From assembly GCA_958402445.1 (NCBI GenBank), contig CATXTO010000003.1, forward strand, positions 92,115-156,114: a stretch of DNA of 64,000 bases, written 5' to 3'. The stretch comes from an uncultured Eubacteriales bacterium. GTDB lineage: Bacteria; Bacillota; Clostridia; Oscillospirales; Oscillospiraceae. The translations under genes and the position numbers were made by a program. The notes beneath the pieces are model-generated. The model searched no databases, was not told the DNA's origin, and saw nothing but the letters and a program-made list of their open reading frames with translations. Shown here in pieces: positions 41,327 to 49,634 of the stretch. Within the stretch, counting starts at the first letter, position 1. Each line of letters begins with the position of its first letter.

Positions 41327-42697
41327 TTAAGTGTGGCGGAACAGTGCCTCTCCCGCCTTGTAAATGTCTCCCGCGCCTACGGTGAGAATGACGTCGTCCG
41401 GCTCCGCAATGCGGCGCAGATAGGTTGTCACTTCCGGCAGAGTTTCAAAGTAAACGGCTCCGGAGATTTGACTGGCCAGGTCCCGGGAGGAGATGCCGCT
41501 GAGGTTTCGCTCCCGGGCGGCATAAATTTCCGCCAGAACCACCTGGTCCACGGTACGCAGCTCTCGCACGAAGTCTTCAAACAAAGCGGCGGTCCGGGTA
41601 TACGTGTGGGGCTGGAAGGCCATGATGATACGCCGGTAGCCCATGGAGCGCACGGCGGCAATGGTGGCGTGTAGCTCGCCGGGGTGATGGGCGTAGTCGT
41701 CGTAGATATCAGCACCGTTAAAGTTGCCCTTGTACTCCAGGCGGCGGCCAGCGCCCCGGAAGGACTCCAGGCCCCGCGCCACGGCGTCCCCCGGAATCCC
41801 CAGCGTCCAAGCGGCCGCGGCCGCGGCGATGGCATTGCAGGCGTTGTGACGGCCGTAGACATTCAGGTGTAGGGCGCAGTAGGTCTTTCCACCGCAGATC
41901 ACGTCGAAATCCCGCCAGTCGGCGGTGTAGCTTTCTCCATGTATCTGGTTTGCAGAACCCAGTCCGAAGGTGGTCAGTGGGAGACCAGACAGCGCGTCCA
42001 TGGTATTTTTATCATCCCCATTGGCCAGAATGGAGCCGCCCTGGGGCACTAATTGGGCAAATCTACGGAATGACCGCTCAATCGCGGTCAAGTCTGGAAA
42101 GTAATCCAGGTGATCGGCCTCGATGTTAAGCACAATAGCCATGGAGGGAAAAAAGTTCAGAAAGGAGTCGCAGTATTCGCAGCTCTCCAGCACAATGGAG
42201 TTCCCCTGGCCAACCCGGTGGCCGGCCTGAAGAATCGGCAGATACCCGCCGATCATCACCGTGGGGTCCCAGCCTGCCTCCAGCAGGATATGCGTCAACA
42301 TGGAGGTTGTGGTGGTTTTGCCGTGGGTGCCGGAGACGCAAATGGCGTTTTTATAGGTCTGCATGATCACGCCCCAGGCCTGAGCGCGCTCAAAGACGGG
42401 GATGCCGGCGGCTCGCGCCGCGGCGATTTCCGGGTTGTCGTTGTGAGCCGCCGCAGTTCGGATAATACAGTCTGCACCCCGGATGTTTTCCGCGCTGTGG
42501 CCAATGCGCACCTGAATCCCGTGGGCCAGGAGTTCGTCGGTGGAAACCGAGGCATTCATATCAGACCCGGTCACCAGTACGCCCATATCCTGTAGGACGA
42601 GGCCCAATGGCCGCATGGAGACGCCGCCAATACCCACAAGATGCACCCGCTTTCCCGGGGCCAGGTAGGATTTAATTTTACTGTTTTGTGCAGCCAT
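41327..42697 (-). CDS. murC: UDP-N-acetylmuramate--L-alanine ligase
   Basis: A 456-residue Mur ligase of normal length. It adds L-Ala to UDP-MurNAc, the first amino acid step of peptidoglycan synthesis. The N-terminal UDP-binding domain has HLVGIGGVSMRPLGLVL; the ATP site is CVSGTHGKTTTTSMLTHIL; the central domain has EADHLDYF and the ribose-binding NACNAIAAAAAA; the C-terminal domain has DDYAHHPGEL and FQPHTYTRTAALFEDFV, marks of MurC. I start it at 42697 because GGGAG lies eight bases before this ATG; an ATG six codons earlier lacks one. It has a sigma-A promoter and lies 31 bases upstream of the SagB-type gene, so the two may be co-transcribed. Confidence 0.97.
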   Translation of the reverse strand: MAAQNSKIKSYLAPGKRVHLVGIGGVSMRPLGLVLQDMGVLVTGSDMNASVSTDELLAHGIQVRIGHSAENIRGADCIIRTAAAHNDNPEIAAARAAGIPVFERAQAWGVIMQTYKNAICVSGTHGKTTTTSMLTHILLEAGWDPTVMIGGYLPILQAGHRVGQGNSIVLESCEYCDSFLNFFPSMAIVLNIEADHLDYFPDLTAIERSFRRFAQLVPQGGSILANGDDKNTMDALSGLPLTTFGLGSANQIHGESYTADWRDFDVICGGKTYCALHLNVYGRHNACNAIAAAAAAWTLGIPGDAVARGLESFRGAGRRLEYKGNFNGADIYDDYAHHPGELHATIAAVRSMGYRRIIMAFQPHTYTRTAALFEDFVRELRTVDQVVLAEIYAARERNLSGISSRDLASQISGAVYFETLPEVTTYLRRIAEPDDVILTVGAGDIYKAGEALFRHT

Positions 42698-42750
42698 ATC
42701 AAAACTCCCTGCCATAAATTCACTTGGACATCATATAGGTTCGGCTCCCT

Positions 42751-42779
42751 ATTATAGTATAGTTTTCCCGGGTTTACAA
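42751..42779 (-). promoter_or_regulatory. Sigma-A promoter of murC
   Basis: Minus strand TTGTAA (42779-42774), 17 bases, TATAAT (42756-42751). Confidence 0.75.
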
Positions 42780-42897
42780 GTGCTTTTTTGGCGGCGGGCT
42801 GCGGCGCCCCAAAATTAGAAAGAGTCGAATGCGCAGACGGACCGCCAGCGGCGGTAAATCAGAGACGGAAAGGGATCGAAAAAGCTGAAAAAAGGTG

Positions 42898-42925
42898 TTG
42901 ATTTTTTTAAAATCTCTGCTATAAT
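42898..42925 (+). promoter_or_regulatory. Promoter of tRNA-Val
   Basis: TTGATT (42898-42903), 16 bases, TATAAT (42920-42925), 18 bases before the tRNA. Confidence 0.75.
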
Positions 42926-42942
42926 AAACGAGCAATCAATCT

Positions 42943-43019
42943 GGAGGCTTAGCTCAGCTGGTTAGAGCGCATGCTTCACACGCATGAGGTCACTGGTTCG
43001 AGTCCAGTAGTCTCCACCA
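42943..43019 (+). tRNA. tRNA-Val (anticodon CAC)
   Basis: A full cloverleaf: acceptor GGAGGCT/AGTCTCC, D-arm AGCTCAGCTGGTTAGAGC, anticodon stem CATGC/GCATG with loop TTCACAC, T-loop GGTTCGAGTCC, and encoded CCA at 43017-43019. Anticodon CAC reads GUG. Confidence 0.97.
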
Positions 43020-43023
43020 AATT

Positions 43024-43057
43024 CACCCCGGAAACAGCGAGTTTCCGGGGTGTTTTT
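43024..43057 (+). terminator. Terminator of tRNA-Val
   Basis: CACCCCGGAAAC pairs with GTTTCCGGGGTG, followed by TTTTTA. Confidence 0.9.
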
Positions 43058-43369
43058 ATGTGTTTTATGAACTTTTAACATAAGGCATGCCGGAGCAGCA
43101 TCCCCCTGCGCCACCGTCATATTTTTGTCTTCATAGTGTTTTTCATCATGCAGTGGGCGTTTACGGTTTCGCCGCCATAAAGCAACTTCGCGTGGGAAGT
43201 AATAAAAAGGTTGAATCGATCCAGAAGGAGGAGCAAGGCCATCCCGTGAATTCCACCGCGGATGTTGGGAGAGAGGACAAGTCTACATCTATGTGTTTTA
43301 CGTGGAATGATTTTTGGGTTTTACGGAAACAACAGGATAAACACAAAGATCAAAGAAACGGAGGATGGT
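43058..43369. other. Intergenic region without a recognised gene
   Basis: About 310 bases, of mixed base composition. Short frames on both strands lack ribosome-binding sites and known sequence. Only the CGGAGG before the DUF1801 gene, at its right edge, can be assigned. Confidence 0.45.
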
Positions 43370-43741
43370 ATGAAAGTATTTGAACCATATTTAATGTCGA
43401 TTAAAAATGAAGAACATTGTGCCCGTATGCGTGAGGTTTTGGAATGGATTCAAAGCGAATTTCCGGACCTGGAAACGAAAATCGCATGGAATCAGCCGAT
43501 GTTTACAGACCATGGAACGTTCATAATCGCCTTTAGTGCGTCCAAAGGGCACTTTTCCGTCGCTCCAGAGGAAAAAGGAATTGAGAAATTTGCTTCGGAG
43601 ATCGAAAAATCCGGGTATAGCCATGGAACTAATATTTTTCGCATTCGCTGGAACGAAAAAGTTGATTTTGCGCTCCTTGAGAAAGTAATCCGGTATAATC
43701 GGATGGACAAAGCAGATTGCGCCACTTTCTGGAGAAAATAA
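43370..43741 (+). CDS. DUF1801/YdhG-like protein
   Basis: A 123-residue protein. The start MKVFEPYLMSIKNEEHCARMREVLEWI, then ETKIAWNQPMFTDHGTFIIAFSASKGHFSVAP and the end VDFALLEKVIRYNRMDKADC match the DUF1801/YdhG fold, the group that includes the Bacillus iron chaperone-like protein. The role as an iron-binding partner is known only for relatives. CGGAGG lies five bases before the ATG. Its DNA is less GC-rich than the genes around it, a hint of recent gain. Confidence 0.8.
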   Translation: MKVFEPYLMSIKNEEHCARMREVLEWIQSEFPDLETKIAWNQPMFTDHGTFIIAFSASKGHFSVAPEEKGIEKFASEIEKSGYSHGTNIFRIRWNEKVDFALLEKVIRYNRMDKADCATFWRK

Positions 43742-44124
43742 TAATTGTTTTGCAAGTGCGCGAAGGAGGCATCCTGTACAGGGGCTTGTATGGATTCCCA
43801 TTTGTAAGCTAGGCATGGGTAGCACCGCACACACCGGTGCCCAGTATGGACCGGTGCAATCCCTCTATTGGATCGCCAACGGTATTCTATTGATATATGC
43901 CCCATTATATATCATTAAAAAAATACGAGTCCAGTTCCGACCAGCCTAGGTTCAAATTTTCCTGCGCGTTTGGCTGTCGGCATCACCGTGCAGCAAGGCA
44001 GAGTACCATTGCATGGATTCCCGCGTCAGTATACCTCGCATTATTCCGACGGGACATACAACCGGCCAGACCACCGACAATCCGGTGGCCTGGCCTTTTT
44101 ATGCTCGTGTGACTTTCTTGGCCT
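43742..44124. other. Intergenic region with a plus-strand terminator
   Basis: About 380 bases with small inverted repeats (for example CACCGGTGCC...GGACCGGTG near 43830-43856) and no supported gene. A hairpin at 44064-44095 with a trailing U-run is listed separately. Confidence 0.45.
44064..44100 (+). terminator. Intrinsic terminator
   Basis: GGCCAGACCACCG pairs, with one mismatch, with CGGTGGCCTGGCC, followed by TTTTT. It could end the DUF1801 transcript and protects the 3' end of the convergent collagen-like gene. Confidence 0.7.
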
Positions 44125-45159
44125 CTACAGCGGCCGGTTCAGGCGCAGGACTGTCAGTGTGGTTGCGCCGTCAATGCTGTCGGAACTGCTATTATAGGTT
44201 AAGGAGAACTGAGTCTGCTCCGGCGCGAGAAGAAGAATAGAATTTGAACCATAGGCGCTGGACTGATCGCCTGCGGTTTTGAAGTAAATACCAAATTCGA
44301 TATGAGGGCTGCTATTGTAAAACGGGGTGACTTGCATATAGCCTGCGGTCCGCAGAATCGCGGATACATGAAAGGAAATCAGATAGACGCCGGGGACCAA
44401 GGAAATATGAGTAGCGTCCGCTAAGGTGATTTGACCCGTGGTATCTGCGACAACCTCACCAAATGGAATCAGACTGCCGTTTGGATAGGCCAGCGCATAG
44501 TTCGCATAAAAAGCGGCAGAATCAGGCGGCACGGTTCCGGTTGGCCCCGTGATGCCGGTAGGTCCTTGCGGCCCCGTAGGCCCAATTGGCCCCTGGACAC
44601 CGGTAGGCCCGGTGTTGCCTGAGGCGCCGGTTGGTCCGGCAGGGCCCTGGGACCCAGTCGCGCCGGTGGAACCCATAGGACCCTGGGGCCCCTGAATGCC
44701 CTGGGGCCCGGTAGGTCCGGTGGGACCTGTCTGCCCTTGCGGGCCCCGCAAGCCCTGAGGCCCCGTAGGGCCAGCAACACCCGCGGAACCGGTTGGTCCG
44801 GCAGGGCCCTGGGACCCAGTCGCGCCGGTGGAACCCATAGGACCCTGGGGCCCTTGAACGCCCTGGGGCCCGGTAGGTCCAGTGGGACCTGTCTGCCCTT
44901 GCGGACCCCGCAAGCCCTGAGGCCCCGTAGGGCCAGCAACACCCGTGGGACCGGTTGGTCCGGCAGGGCCCTGGGACCCAGTCGCGCCGGTAGAACCCAT
45001 AGGACCCTGGGGGCCTTGAACGCCCTGAGGGCCGGCTGGCCCAGGGATGCCTGGGGGCCCCTGAATGCCCTGGGGACCAGTGGGGCCCTGTAGTCCTGGG
45101 CAACAGCAGCGCATTTGATACGGCCAGCAACAAGAAGCTGGCTGCCAGGATTGCTCCAA
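44125..45159 (-). CDS. Collagen-like (Gly-X-Y) surface protein, BclA-like
   Basis: A 344-residue protein. Residues 1-22 are rich in Cys (ASCCWPYQMRCCCPG). From about 23 to 215 it is an unbroken run of Gly-X-Y triplets rich in Pro, Thr and Gln, typical of bacterial collagen. Inside it an 18-triplet (54-residue, 162-bp) unit is repeated almost exactly, GPMGSTGATGSQGPAGPTG occurring three times. The C-terminal ~125 residues form a beta-rich domain (ISLVPGVYLISFHVSAIL, IEFGIYFKTAG) like the trimerising BclA/TNF-like heads of exosporium filaments. The likely place is the spore or cell surface. The start is TTG at 45159, set by GGAGGG upstream; a TTG five codons earlier has none. Confidence 0.88.
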   Translation of the reverse strand: MEQSWQPASCCWPYQMRCCCPGLQGPTGPQGIQGPPGIPGPAGPQGVQGPQGPMGSTGATGSQGPAGPTGPTGVAGPTGPQGLRGPQGQTGPTGPTGPQGVQGPQGPMGSTGATGSQGPAGPTGSAGVAGPTGPQGLRGPQGQTGPTGPTGPQGIQGPQGPMGSTGATGSQGPAGPTGASGNTGPTGVQGPIGPTGPQGPTGITGPTGTVPPDSAAFYANYALAYPNGSLIPFGEVVADTTGQITLADATHISLVPGVYLISFHVSAILRTAGYMQVTPFYNSSPHIEFGIYFKTAGDQSSAYGSNSILLLAPEQTQFSLTYNSSSDSIDGATTLTVLRLNRPL

Positions 45160-45225
45160 TTGAAATCCCTCCAATGAACATAGTTTGCTATCTCAGACTA
45201 TGCGGCTGGAGGGAAAATGGGAAAA

Positions 45226-46626
45226 TCAGAGAGGATCCATACAATTGGGCGAATAATGGCGGATTATGCCAGCCTGCTCCCAATAACGAAGGCAGGCTGC
45301 GGAAGCGTCTGTGGACAAGGCGTCTTCGTCCAGCTGCGTCAAGCGGCCTTGATCTACGGTGATTTTTCCCTGCACAACCGTATAATCCACCGGCCCTTTG
45401 AGGCCCACGGTGCCCAATAGGTTTTTGGGGTCCAGGTCCGCACCCACCAGCTCCAAGCGATTCCGGCGGAGGAAAAACAGGTCCGCGCACTGACCCACCG
45501 CCACAGCGCCCAGCTCCGGACGCCCCAGCAGAGCGGCGCCGCCCCGGGTGGCGATTTGGAGAAGTTGGTAACCGGTGGGCGCCTGGGCGGAGGCGTGGAG
45601 GCGGTGCAGAAGATACGAAACCCGAAGCTCCTCCAGCAGATTGGACCCGTCGTTGCTGGCGCTGCCGTCTACCCCCAGGCCCACCTTGACCCCCAGCTCC
45701 AGCATTTCGGGAATCCGCGCCACGCCGGAGGAGAGCTTCATATTGGAAACCGGGCAATGGGCCACGCCGGCGCCGGTCTCCGCCAGGCGTTGCAGCTCCG
45801 CCGTTTCAAAGTGGATGCCGTGGGCGAACCAGACGTCCGGTCCCTCCCAGCCCAGGGAGGCCAAATAGGCTAGGGGACGCAGGCCGTATTTCTCCAAGGT
45901 ATAGCGCTCCTCGTCCTTGGTTTCGCATAGATGGGTGTGGAGCCGCACCTTGTGGGACCTGGCCAGTCTTGCGCTTTCCCGTAACAGGTCCGCCGAGGCG
46001 GAGAAGGGGGAGCAGGGCGCCAGGCTCACCCGAGCCATGGAGCCGGGTGCAGGATCGTGATAGCGGGAGATCAGGCGGTCGGAGTCCTCCATGATCTCCG
46101 TGACGGTCTGCACCACAGAATCCGGGGGCAGCCCGCCATCCTTTTGACTCAAATCCATGGAACCCCGGCTAACCTCCATCCGAATGCCCAGAGTCTGAGC
46201 GGCAAGCAGCTGTTTGCCCAACAGGTCCCCGCTTCCGGCCGGGAAGACATAGTGATGGTCAAAGCAGGTGGTGCAGCCGTTCTTCATCAGCTCTCCCAGG
46301 CCAACTAGGCTGGCGTAATACAGGGTCTCCCCATCGAGATGCTGCCATATCCCGTACAAGGACGTGAGCCAGTCAAACAACTCCAGCCGCTGTACCGCCG
46401 GCAGATTCCGGGAGAAAATTTGATATAGATGGTGGTGAGTGTTGATCAAGCCGGGATAACCCAGCAGCCCGGAGGCATCCAAAATCTGCGCGTCCGGGGC
46501 CTGAAGCTCAGGGCCGATTTCCCGGATCCAGCCATCCCGGCAAAAGATATCCACCCGGTGCAGGACGCGGTCCCTGTCGTCACAGGTGACCAGGGTATGG
46601 ATATTTTTGATCAATAGTGCGGCCAT
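45226..46626 (-). CDS. Amidohydrolase, probable 8-oxoguanine deaminase
   Basis: A 466-residue zinc amidohydrolase. Metal-binding parts are LINTHHHLYQIFSRN (H-x-H of strand 1), RLHTHLCETKDEERY (His of strand 5, with the Glu), VWFAHGIHFET (strand 6) and GLGVDGSASNDGSNL (Asp of strand 8). The segment HCPVSNMKLSSGVARIPEML is common to the cytosine/guanine deaminase subfamily, and the D-G-S-A-S-N-D end fits 8-oxoguanine deaminase; an S-adenosylhomocysteine or atrazine-type deaminase cannot be ruled out. It would release ammonia from an oxidised purine. Start at 46626 behind GAAGGGGG; the longer frame upstream lacks a ribosome-binding site. It lies downstream of the pyr operon on the same strand. 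Confidence 0.85.
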   Translation of the reverse strand: MAALLIKNIHTLVTCDDRDRVLHRVDIFCRDGWIREIGPELQAPDAQILDASGLLGYPGLINTHHHLYQIFSRNLPAVQRLELFDWLTSLYGIWQHLDGETLYYASLVGLGELMKNGCTTCFDHHYVFPAGSGDLLGKQLLAAQTLGIRMEVSRGSMDLSQKDGGLPPDSVVQTVTEIMEDSDRLISRYHDPAPGSMARVSLAPCSPFSASADLLRESARLARSHKVRLHTHLCETKDEERYTLEKYGLRPLAYLASLGWEGPDVWFAHGIHFETAELQRLAETGAGVAHCPVSNMKLSSGVARIPEMLELGVKVGLGVDGSASNDGSNLLEELRVSYLLHRLHASAQAPTGYQLLQIATRGGAALLGRPELGAVAVGQCADLFFLRRNRLELVGADLDPKNLLGTVGLKGPVDYTVVQGKITVDQGRLTQLDEDALSTDASAACLRYWEQAGIIRHYSPNCMDPL

Positions 46627-46871
46627 ATCCGCACCCCCTTCCAGATTCTTTAGCATTGACGGGACCATATCAGCTGTTGAGACCAACGGCAAGGCGGGAA
46701 GAGGCTGAACGGTCATAATTCTGAAGGAGCGAATACCCCCAAGCTGAAGGTCTCAGGGGAAGGAACAGGAGACTGCCAAGGCTTTCTTTCGCAGATCAGG
46801 AAGCTGCTCTGCCAGCCTTTTCAAAAGGATATGGATAGGCGGCCTTACAAAAAGGCTTCCGGAAGGACTGC

Positions 46872-46900
46872 GCCGCCCCAGGGCAAGGCCCTGGGGCGGC
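46872..46900 (-). terminator. Hairpin downstream of the pyr operon
   Basis: GCCGCCCCAGGGC and GCCCTGGGGCGGC form a 13-base perfect stem seven bases beyond the pyrI stop. No U-run follows directly, so it may define an mRNA end rather than end transcription by itself. Confidence 0.55.
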
Positions 46901-46907
46901 TTCGGGT

Positions 46908-47324
46908 TTATTTGGCCTTTGTTTCGCAGTAGAGGCACCGGTAGACCCGGCTTTTGGGCTCAGTGAGCCGAAAAATATGGGGCAGCTCCTGCTCGGTTGT
47001 GGTGATGCAGCGGGGGTTTTTGCAGAAAATTACGTTGGTGAGCCGTTCCGGCAGGGACAGGTTCTTTTTTTCCACCAGCTTGCCGTCCCGGATGATGTCC
47101 ACGGTGACACCCGGGTCCACATAACCCAAAATGTCCATGTCTACGGCAAAGTCGGAGTCAATTTTAATAATATCCTTTTTTCCCATTTTCCGGCTGGACG
47201 CATTTTTGATGAGGGCCACGGAGCAATCCAGCTCGTCCAGCCGCAGAAGCCGGTAGAGCTCCATGCCCTTTCCCGCGGTGATGTGGTCGATGACGATGCC
47301 GTTTTTGATGGAGTCGATGTTCAT
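46908..47324 (-). CDS. pyrI: Aspartate carbamoyltransferase regulatory chain
   Basis: A 138-residue regulatory subunit. The N-terminal allosteric domain has NGIVIDHITAGKGMELYRLL and the nucleotide-site Lys residues; the C-terminal zinc domain has the four Cys in FCKNPRC and YRCLYCETK. It binds to the PyrB trimers and tunes them with ATP, CTP or UTP in relatives. It lies one base after pyrB with GGAGG upstream, the last gene of the operon. Confidence 0.96.
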   Translation of the reverse strand: MNIDSIKNGIVIDHITAGKGMELYRLLRLDELDCSVALIKNASSRKMGKKDIIKIDSDFAVDMDILGYVDPGVTVDIIRDGKLVEKKNLSLPERLTNVIFCKNPRCITTTEQELPHIFRLTEPKSRVYRCLYCETKAK

Positions 47325-47325
47325 A

Positions 47326-48237
47326 TCACTGCACCTCCAGGAGCTTGAGTATCAGAGCCATGCGCATATACTTACCGTTGCGGACCTGCTTGAAATAGCA
47401 GGCCCGGGGGTCCTCGTCGATGGCCACGGCGATTTCGTTCACCCGGGGCAGGGGATGGAGAATGGCCAGGTCGGGCTTGGCTCGCTCCAGCTTGGCCGGG
47501 GTGAGAATATAGCTGTCCTTCAGGCGAAGATAGTCCTCCTCATTGAAGAACCGCTCCCGCTGCACCCGGGTCATGTAGAGGATATCCAGCTCCGGCATCA
47601 CCGCGTCCAGGTCGGTGGTCTGCTTGTAGGGGATGCCCTTGTCCTTCATGCTCTGCTTGACATAACTGGGAACCTTCAGCTCCTCCGGGGAAATCAGGAC
47701 AAACCGTACGTCGGAGTACCGGGACATGGCGGCGATCAGGGAGTGGACCGTGCGTCCAAATTTCAGGTCGCCGCACAGGCCGATGGTCAGGTGCTCAAAG
47801 CCGCCCTTCTCCCGGTAGATGGTCAAAAGGTCCGCCAGGGTCTGCGTGGGGTGGTTGTGGCCTCCGTCGCCGGCGTTGATGACGGGAATGGAGGCGTTCA
47901 TGGCCGCCACCAGAGGCGCGCCCTCCTTGGGATGGCGCATGGCGATGATGTCTGCGTAACAGGAGACCGTTTTGGCGGTGTCCGCCACGCTCTCGCCCTT
48001 GGCGGCGGAGCTGCTCTGCGCTTCGGAAAAGCCGATGACGTTTCCGCCCAGCTCGTACATGGCGGCCTCAAAGCTCAGGCGGGTCCGGGTACTGGGCTCG
48101 AAAAACAGAGTGGCCAGCTTTTTGCCCTTACATTTCTCGCAGTATTTGGCCGGGTTGTCGATGATGTCGTTGGCGGTGGCGATGAGGCCCTCCAGGTCCT
48201 CCACAGATAAATCCAAAATATCGATGACGCTTCTCAT
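47326..48237 (-). CDS. pyrB: Aspartate carbamoyltransferase catalytic chain
   Basis: A 303-residue enzyme that makes carbamoyl aspartate from aspartate and carbamoyl phosphate, the committed step of pyrimidine synthesis. The carbamoyl phosphate site is LFFEPSTRTRLSFEAAM; other marks are the Ser-rich loop EAQSSSAAKGESVADT, HNHPTQTLADLLTI-like HNHPTQTLADLLT and the closing ILHPLPRVNEI. Length fits the E. coli type that assembles with PyrI. GGAGG precedes the ATG, and the start overlaps the pyrE stop by four bases. Confidence 0.97.
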   Translation of the reverse strand: MRSVIDILDLSVEDLEGLIATANDIIDNPAKYCEKCKGKKLATLFFEPSTRTRLSFEAAMYELGGNVIGFSEAQSSSAAKGESVADTAKTVSCYADIIAMRHPKEGAPLVAAMNASIPVINAGDGGHNHPTQTLADLLTIYREKGGFEHLTIGLCGDLKFGRTVHSLIAAMSRYSDVRFVLISPEELKVPSYVKQSMKDKGIPYKQTTDLDAVMPELDILYMTRVQRERFFNEEDYLRLKDSYILTPAKLERAKPDLAILHPLPRVNEIAVAIDEDPRACYFKQVRNGKYMRMALILKLLEVQ

Positions 48238-48878
48238 TTGGTACCTCCAATCCAGCTTTCATCCTCCGGGTGGTCCCGGAAGGCCAGCAGGCGCGCCACG
48301 TCCTGGGGCTGAATATAGCCCTCCTCCGCAGCCACCCGGGCAACGACGTCGAAATTGGTCAGGCTGATATGCGGAACCCGGGCCGCTTCCAGTCGTTCCA
48401 GCCCCTTCCGCATGCCATAGGTGAAGATGCTCACAATGCCCAAGACCTCCGCGCCCGCGGCCCGGAGGACCTGAACCACCTCCAGGACGCTGCCGCCGGT
48501 GGAGATCAAATCCTCCACCACCACCACCTTCTGCCCCGGCAGGAGCCTGCCCTCGATTTGGTTTTGCCGGCCGTGGTCCTTGGCGCCGCTGCGGACATAG
48601 CCCATGGGCAGGCCCAGCAGATGCCCCGTGATGGCGGCGTGGGCGATGCCGGCGGTGGAGGTGCCCATGAGGACCTCCGTCTGAGGATAGTGGGCTTGGA
48701 TCAGGGCGGCCAGGCCCTGTTCCACGTCCGTGCGGACCTGCACGTCGGTGAGCGTCAGGCGGTTGTCACAGTATACGGGACTCTGGATGCCGGAGGCCCA
48801 GGTGAAGGGCTGGTCCGGACGGAAGAACACGGCCTGGATTTTCAGCAGATCCTTTGCAATGGCAACAGACAAATCCAT
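48234..48878 (-). CDS. pyrE: Orotate phosphoribosyltransferase
   Basis: A 214-residue type I phosphoribosyltransferase. It joins orotate to PRPP to give OMP. The PRPP motif is VVVVEDLISTGGSVLE; the N-terminal FTWASGIQSPVYCDNRL and GLPMGYVRSGAKDHGRQNQIEG are also typical. AGGAGG precedes the ATG. It lies 57 bases after pyrF and overlaps pyrB by four bases. Confidence 0.96.
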   Translation of the reverse strand: MDLSVAIAKDLLKIQAVFFRPDQPFTWASGIQSPVYCDNRLTLTDVQVRTDVEQGLAALIQAHYPQTEVLMGTSTAGIAHAAITGHLLGLPMGYVRSGAKDHGRQNQIEGRLLPGQKVVVVEDLISTGGSVLEVVQVLRAAGAEVLGIVSIFTYGMRKGLERLEAARVPHISLTNFDVVARVAAEEGYIQPQDVARLLAFRDHPEDESWIGGTK

Positions 48879-48935
48879 TTGACTTCCTCCTATTTTTTAG
48901 GAATTGCAGCGTTTATCAAGCTGGACGAGAGCGGC

Positions 48936-49634
48936 TCAGTCCACGAAGTCCCGGACGCAGCGGTCATAGGCGGCTACGGGGTCCTGGGCCTGAGTGATGG
49001 GCCGGCCCACCACAATGTAGTCGGAGCTCAGGGCCTTGGCCTGGGCGGGGTTGGTGACCCGGACCTGGTCCCCCGCGTCTCCATCGGCGAACCGGACGCC
49101 GGGGGTGACGGTGAGAAACTTGGGGCCGCAGGCCGCGTGGACCTGCTCTGCCTCCAGCGGGGCGCAGACCACGCCGTCCAGCCCCGCCGCCCGGGCCAGG
49201 CCCGCATAATGCAGCACCACCTGGGGGAGCTCTCCGGAGATCAGCAGTTCCTGCTGCATCCGCTCCTGGCTGGTGGAGGTGAGCTGGGTCACCGCGATGA
49301 GAAGCGGGCGGGTGCCGTCCGACCGGGTCAGGCCCTCCAGGGCGGCTTCCATCATGGCCCGGGTGCCGGCGGCGTGGAGGTTTACCAGGTCTACCTCCAG
49401 CCCGGACAGGACGGCCATGGCTTTTTTCACCGTGTTGGGAATGTCGTGGAGCTTCAGATCCAGGAAGATCCGGTGGCCCCGGGCCTTCACAGTTCTTACA
49501 ATCTGGGGCCCTTCCGCATAAAACAGCTCCATGCCAATTTTCACAAAGGGTTTCCGGCCTGGAAATCGGTCCAGAAAGGCCAGAGTTTCCAAACCGCTGG
49601 CAAAATCGCAGGCAATGATGACGTCCTTACCCAT
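48936..49634 (-). CDS. pyrF: Orotidine 5'-phosphate decarboxylase
   Basis: A 232-residue TIM-barrel enzyme that makes UMP from OMP. The catalytic segment is IFLDLKLHDIPNTVKKA (D-x-K-x-x-D), and the phosphate end is VTPGVRF...IVVGRPITQAQDP. Length fits the bacterial group 1 type. AGGAGGCG precedes the ATG, and the start overlaps the pyrD stop by eight bases. Confidence 0.97.
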   Translation of the reverse strand: MGKDVIIACDFASGLETLAFLDRFPGRKPFVKIGMELFYAEGPQIVRTVKARGHRIFLDLKLHDIPNTVKKAMAVLSGLEVDLVNLHAAGTRAMMEAALEGLTRSDGTRPLLIAVTQLTSTSQERMQQELLISGELPQVVLHYAGLARAAGLDGVVCAPLEAEQVHAACGPKFLTVTPGVRFADGDAGDQVRVTNPAQAKALSSDYIVVGRPITQAQDPVAAYDRCVRDFVD

